DNA of 17,421 nt, taken from contig KQ482011.1 of assembly GCA_001430745.1 (NCBI GenBank), positions 389,699 to 407,119 of the forward strand. Reading direction: 5' to 3'. Below, piece after piece: positions 17,070-17,421 of the stretch (positions are counted from its first letter, which is position 1; every line of letters starts with the position of its first letter). Made by a program: the position numbers and the translations under genes. The notes beneath the pieces were generated by a model, which was not told the origin of the DNA, did not search any database, and worked only from the letters and a program-made list of their open reading frames with translations. The stretch is from Auxenochlorella pyrenoidosa. Its lineage: Eukaryota > Chlorophyta > Trebouxiophyceae > Chlorellales > Chlorellaceae.

Positions 17070-17421
17070 ATGGGTGACCTGGACGATGAGTGGCTCAAGT
17101 TTCAGCAGGAAATTTCCGCTGCAGAGGCGCAGACGGAGCAGCCTCAGGCAAGGCCGCTTCCAGACGTCCACTGTGGGCTTCTGCGTGGTCTAGATACCCT
17201 CACCGTGCCGTTCACTGCCTGCACGTGCTGACGGCGGGACCCCTTCTGCTTGCAGAATGGCGCCGCCGCCGCTCCCGCTGCCACCAACGGCGCGTCTCCG
17301 GCTGCTGCTGCCGCGGCCGGCCAGCAGAAACAGCAGCCGCAGCAACAGCAGCAGCAGCAGCAGCAGGCGCCGCCGCCGCTGGTGCCGCCGCGGTCCGGTC
17401 CTCCGATGCAGCGGCCATCGG
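17070..17421 (+). CDS. Unknown Ala/Gln/Pro-rich protein, N-terminal part, runs off window end
   Basis: Not recognised. Exon 1 17070..17147 encodes MGDLDDEWLKFQQEISAAEA and a few more residues, an acidic amphipathic start seen in various RNA-processing or chromatin adaptors, but too short to place. The intron 17148..17255 has donor CAG|GCAAGG and acceptor CTTGCAG. Exon 2 continues in phase 0 with an Asn/Gly/Ala stretch, a Gln run (QQKQQPQQQQQ), then APPPLVPPRSGPPMQ, a proline-rich segment that could bind WW, SH3 or GYF domains. The other two frames of exon 2 give Arg/Cys- or Ser/Arg-rich strings and are less likely. The ATG at 17070 is chosen because upstream in-frame sequence looks non-coding. 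Confidence 0.6.
17148..17255 (+). other. GC-AG intron (first intron of the 17070 gene)
   Basis: Donor CAG|GCAAGG and acceptor TTGCAG, 108 bp. The GT site at 17173 would create a stop codon at the junction (T+AA). Depends on the exon 2 frame being the Ala/Gln one. Confidence 0.6.

Noticed and set aside
1..17421. Prokaryotic operon, defence system or CRISPR array
   Set aside because: Genes are intron-rich and eukaryotic in family content; no direct-repeat/spacer arrays or clustered defence domains were seen.

Overview
The window looks like nuclear DNA of a green alga, most likely a Chlorella-type trebouxiophyte. The sequence is very GC-rich. Genes are split into many short exons by introns of about 110-440 bp with GTG(A/G)G donors and CAG acceptors, CTG-rich simple repeats are common, and UGUAA poly(A) signals follow one gene. 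Species cannot be named from the sequence alone. Almost none of the long open frames are genes; the real genes were found by joining short exons whose splice phases agree and whose products match known families.

Layout, left to right: (1) minus strand, <1..1501, 5' part of an ASH2/TRAUCO-type SPRY protein of the COMPASS histone H3K4 methyltransferase complex; (2) minus, 1930..5205, a complete 8-exon OTUD6-type OTU deubiquitinase (398 aa); (3) minus, 5494..9847, a complete 12-exon secreted or endomembrane peptidase of family C69 (517 aa) whose nucleophile Cys sits directly after the signal peptide; (4) minus, 10568..11779, a 3-exon protein of unknown function (288 aa) with an organelle-transit-like N terminus; (5) plus, 12045..12647, an intronless unknown protein (200 aa) with a transit-like N terminus and two hydrophobic segments, divergent from gene 4; (6) minus, 13540..16779, an 11-exon membrane-anchored patatin-like acyl hydrolase (432 aa); (7) plus, 17070..>17421, the start of an unknown Ala/Gln-rich protein, divergent from gene 6.

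The genes are unrelated housekeeping-type genes and do not form an operon or an evident pathway. The most interesting signal is architectural. Four exon-intron junctions (two in OTUD6, two in the C69 gene) have been copied by local tandem duplication into the adjacent intron, giving competing donors or acceptors; one of these, a 21-bp donor repeated four times, keeps the frame in every copy. At least three introns need GC-AG splicing to keep the frame. Two introns of the C69 gene hold hairpins, one about 75 bp per arm and one with a perfect 21-nt stem. A decayed copy of the patatin 3' end lies about 3 kb away, next to the stop of gene 4. I found no sign of a prokaryotic defence system, CRISPR array, tRNA or intact transposon.
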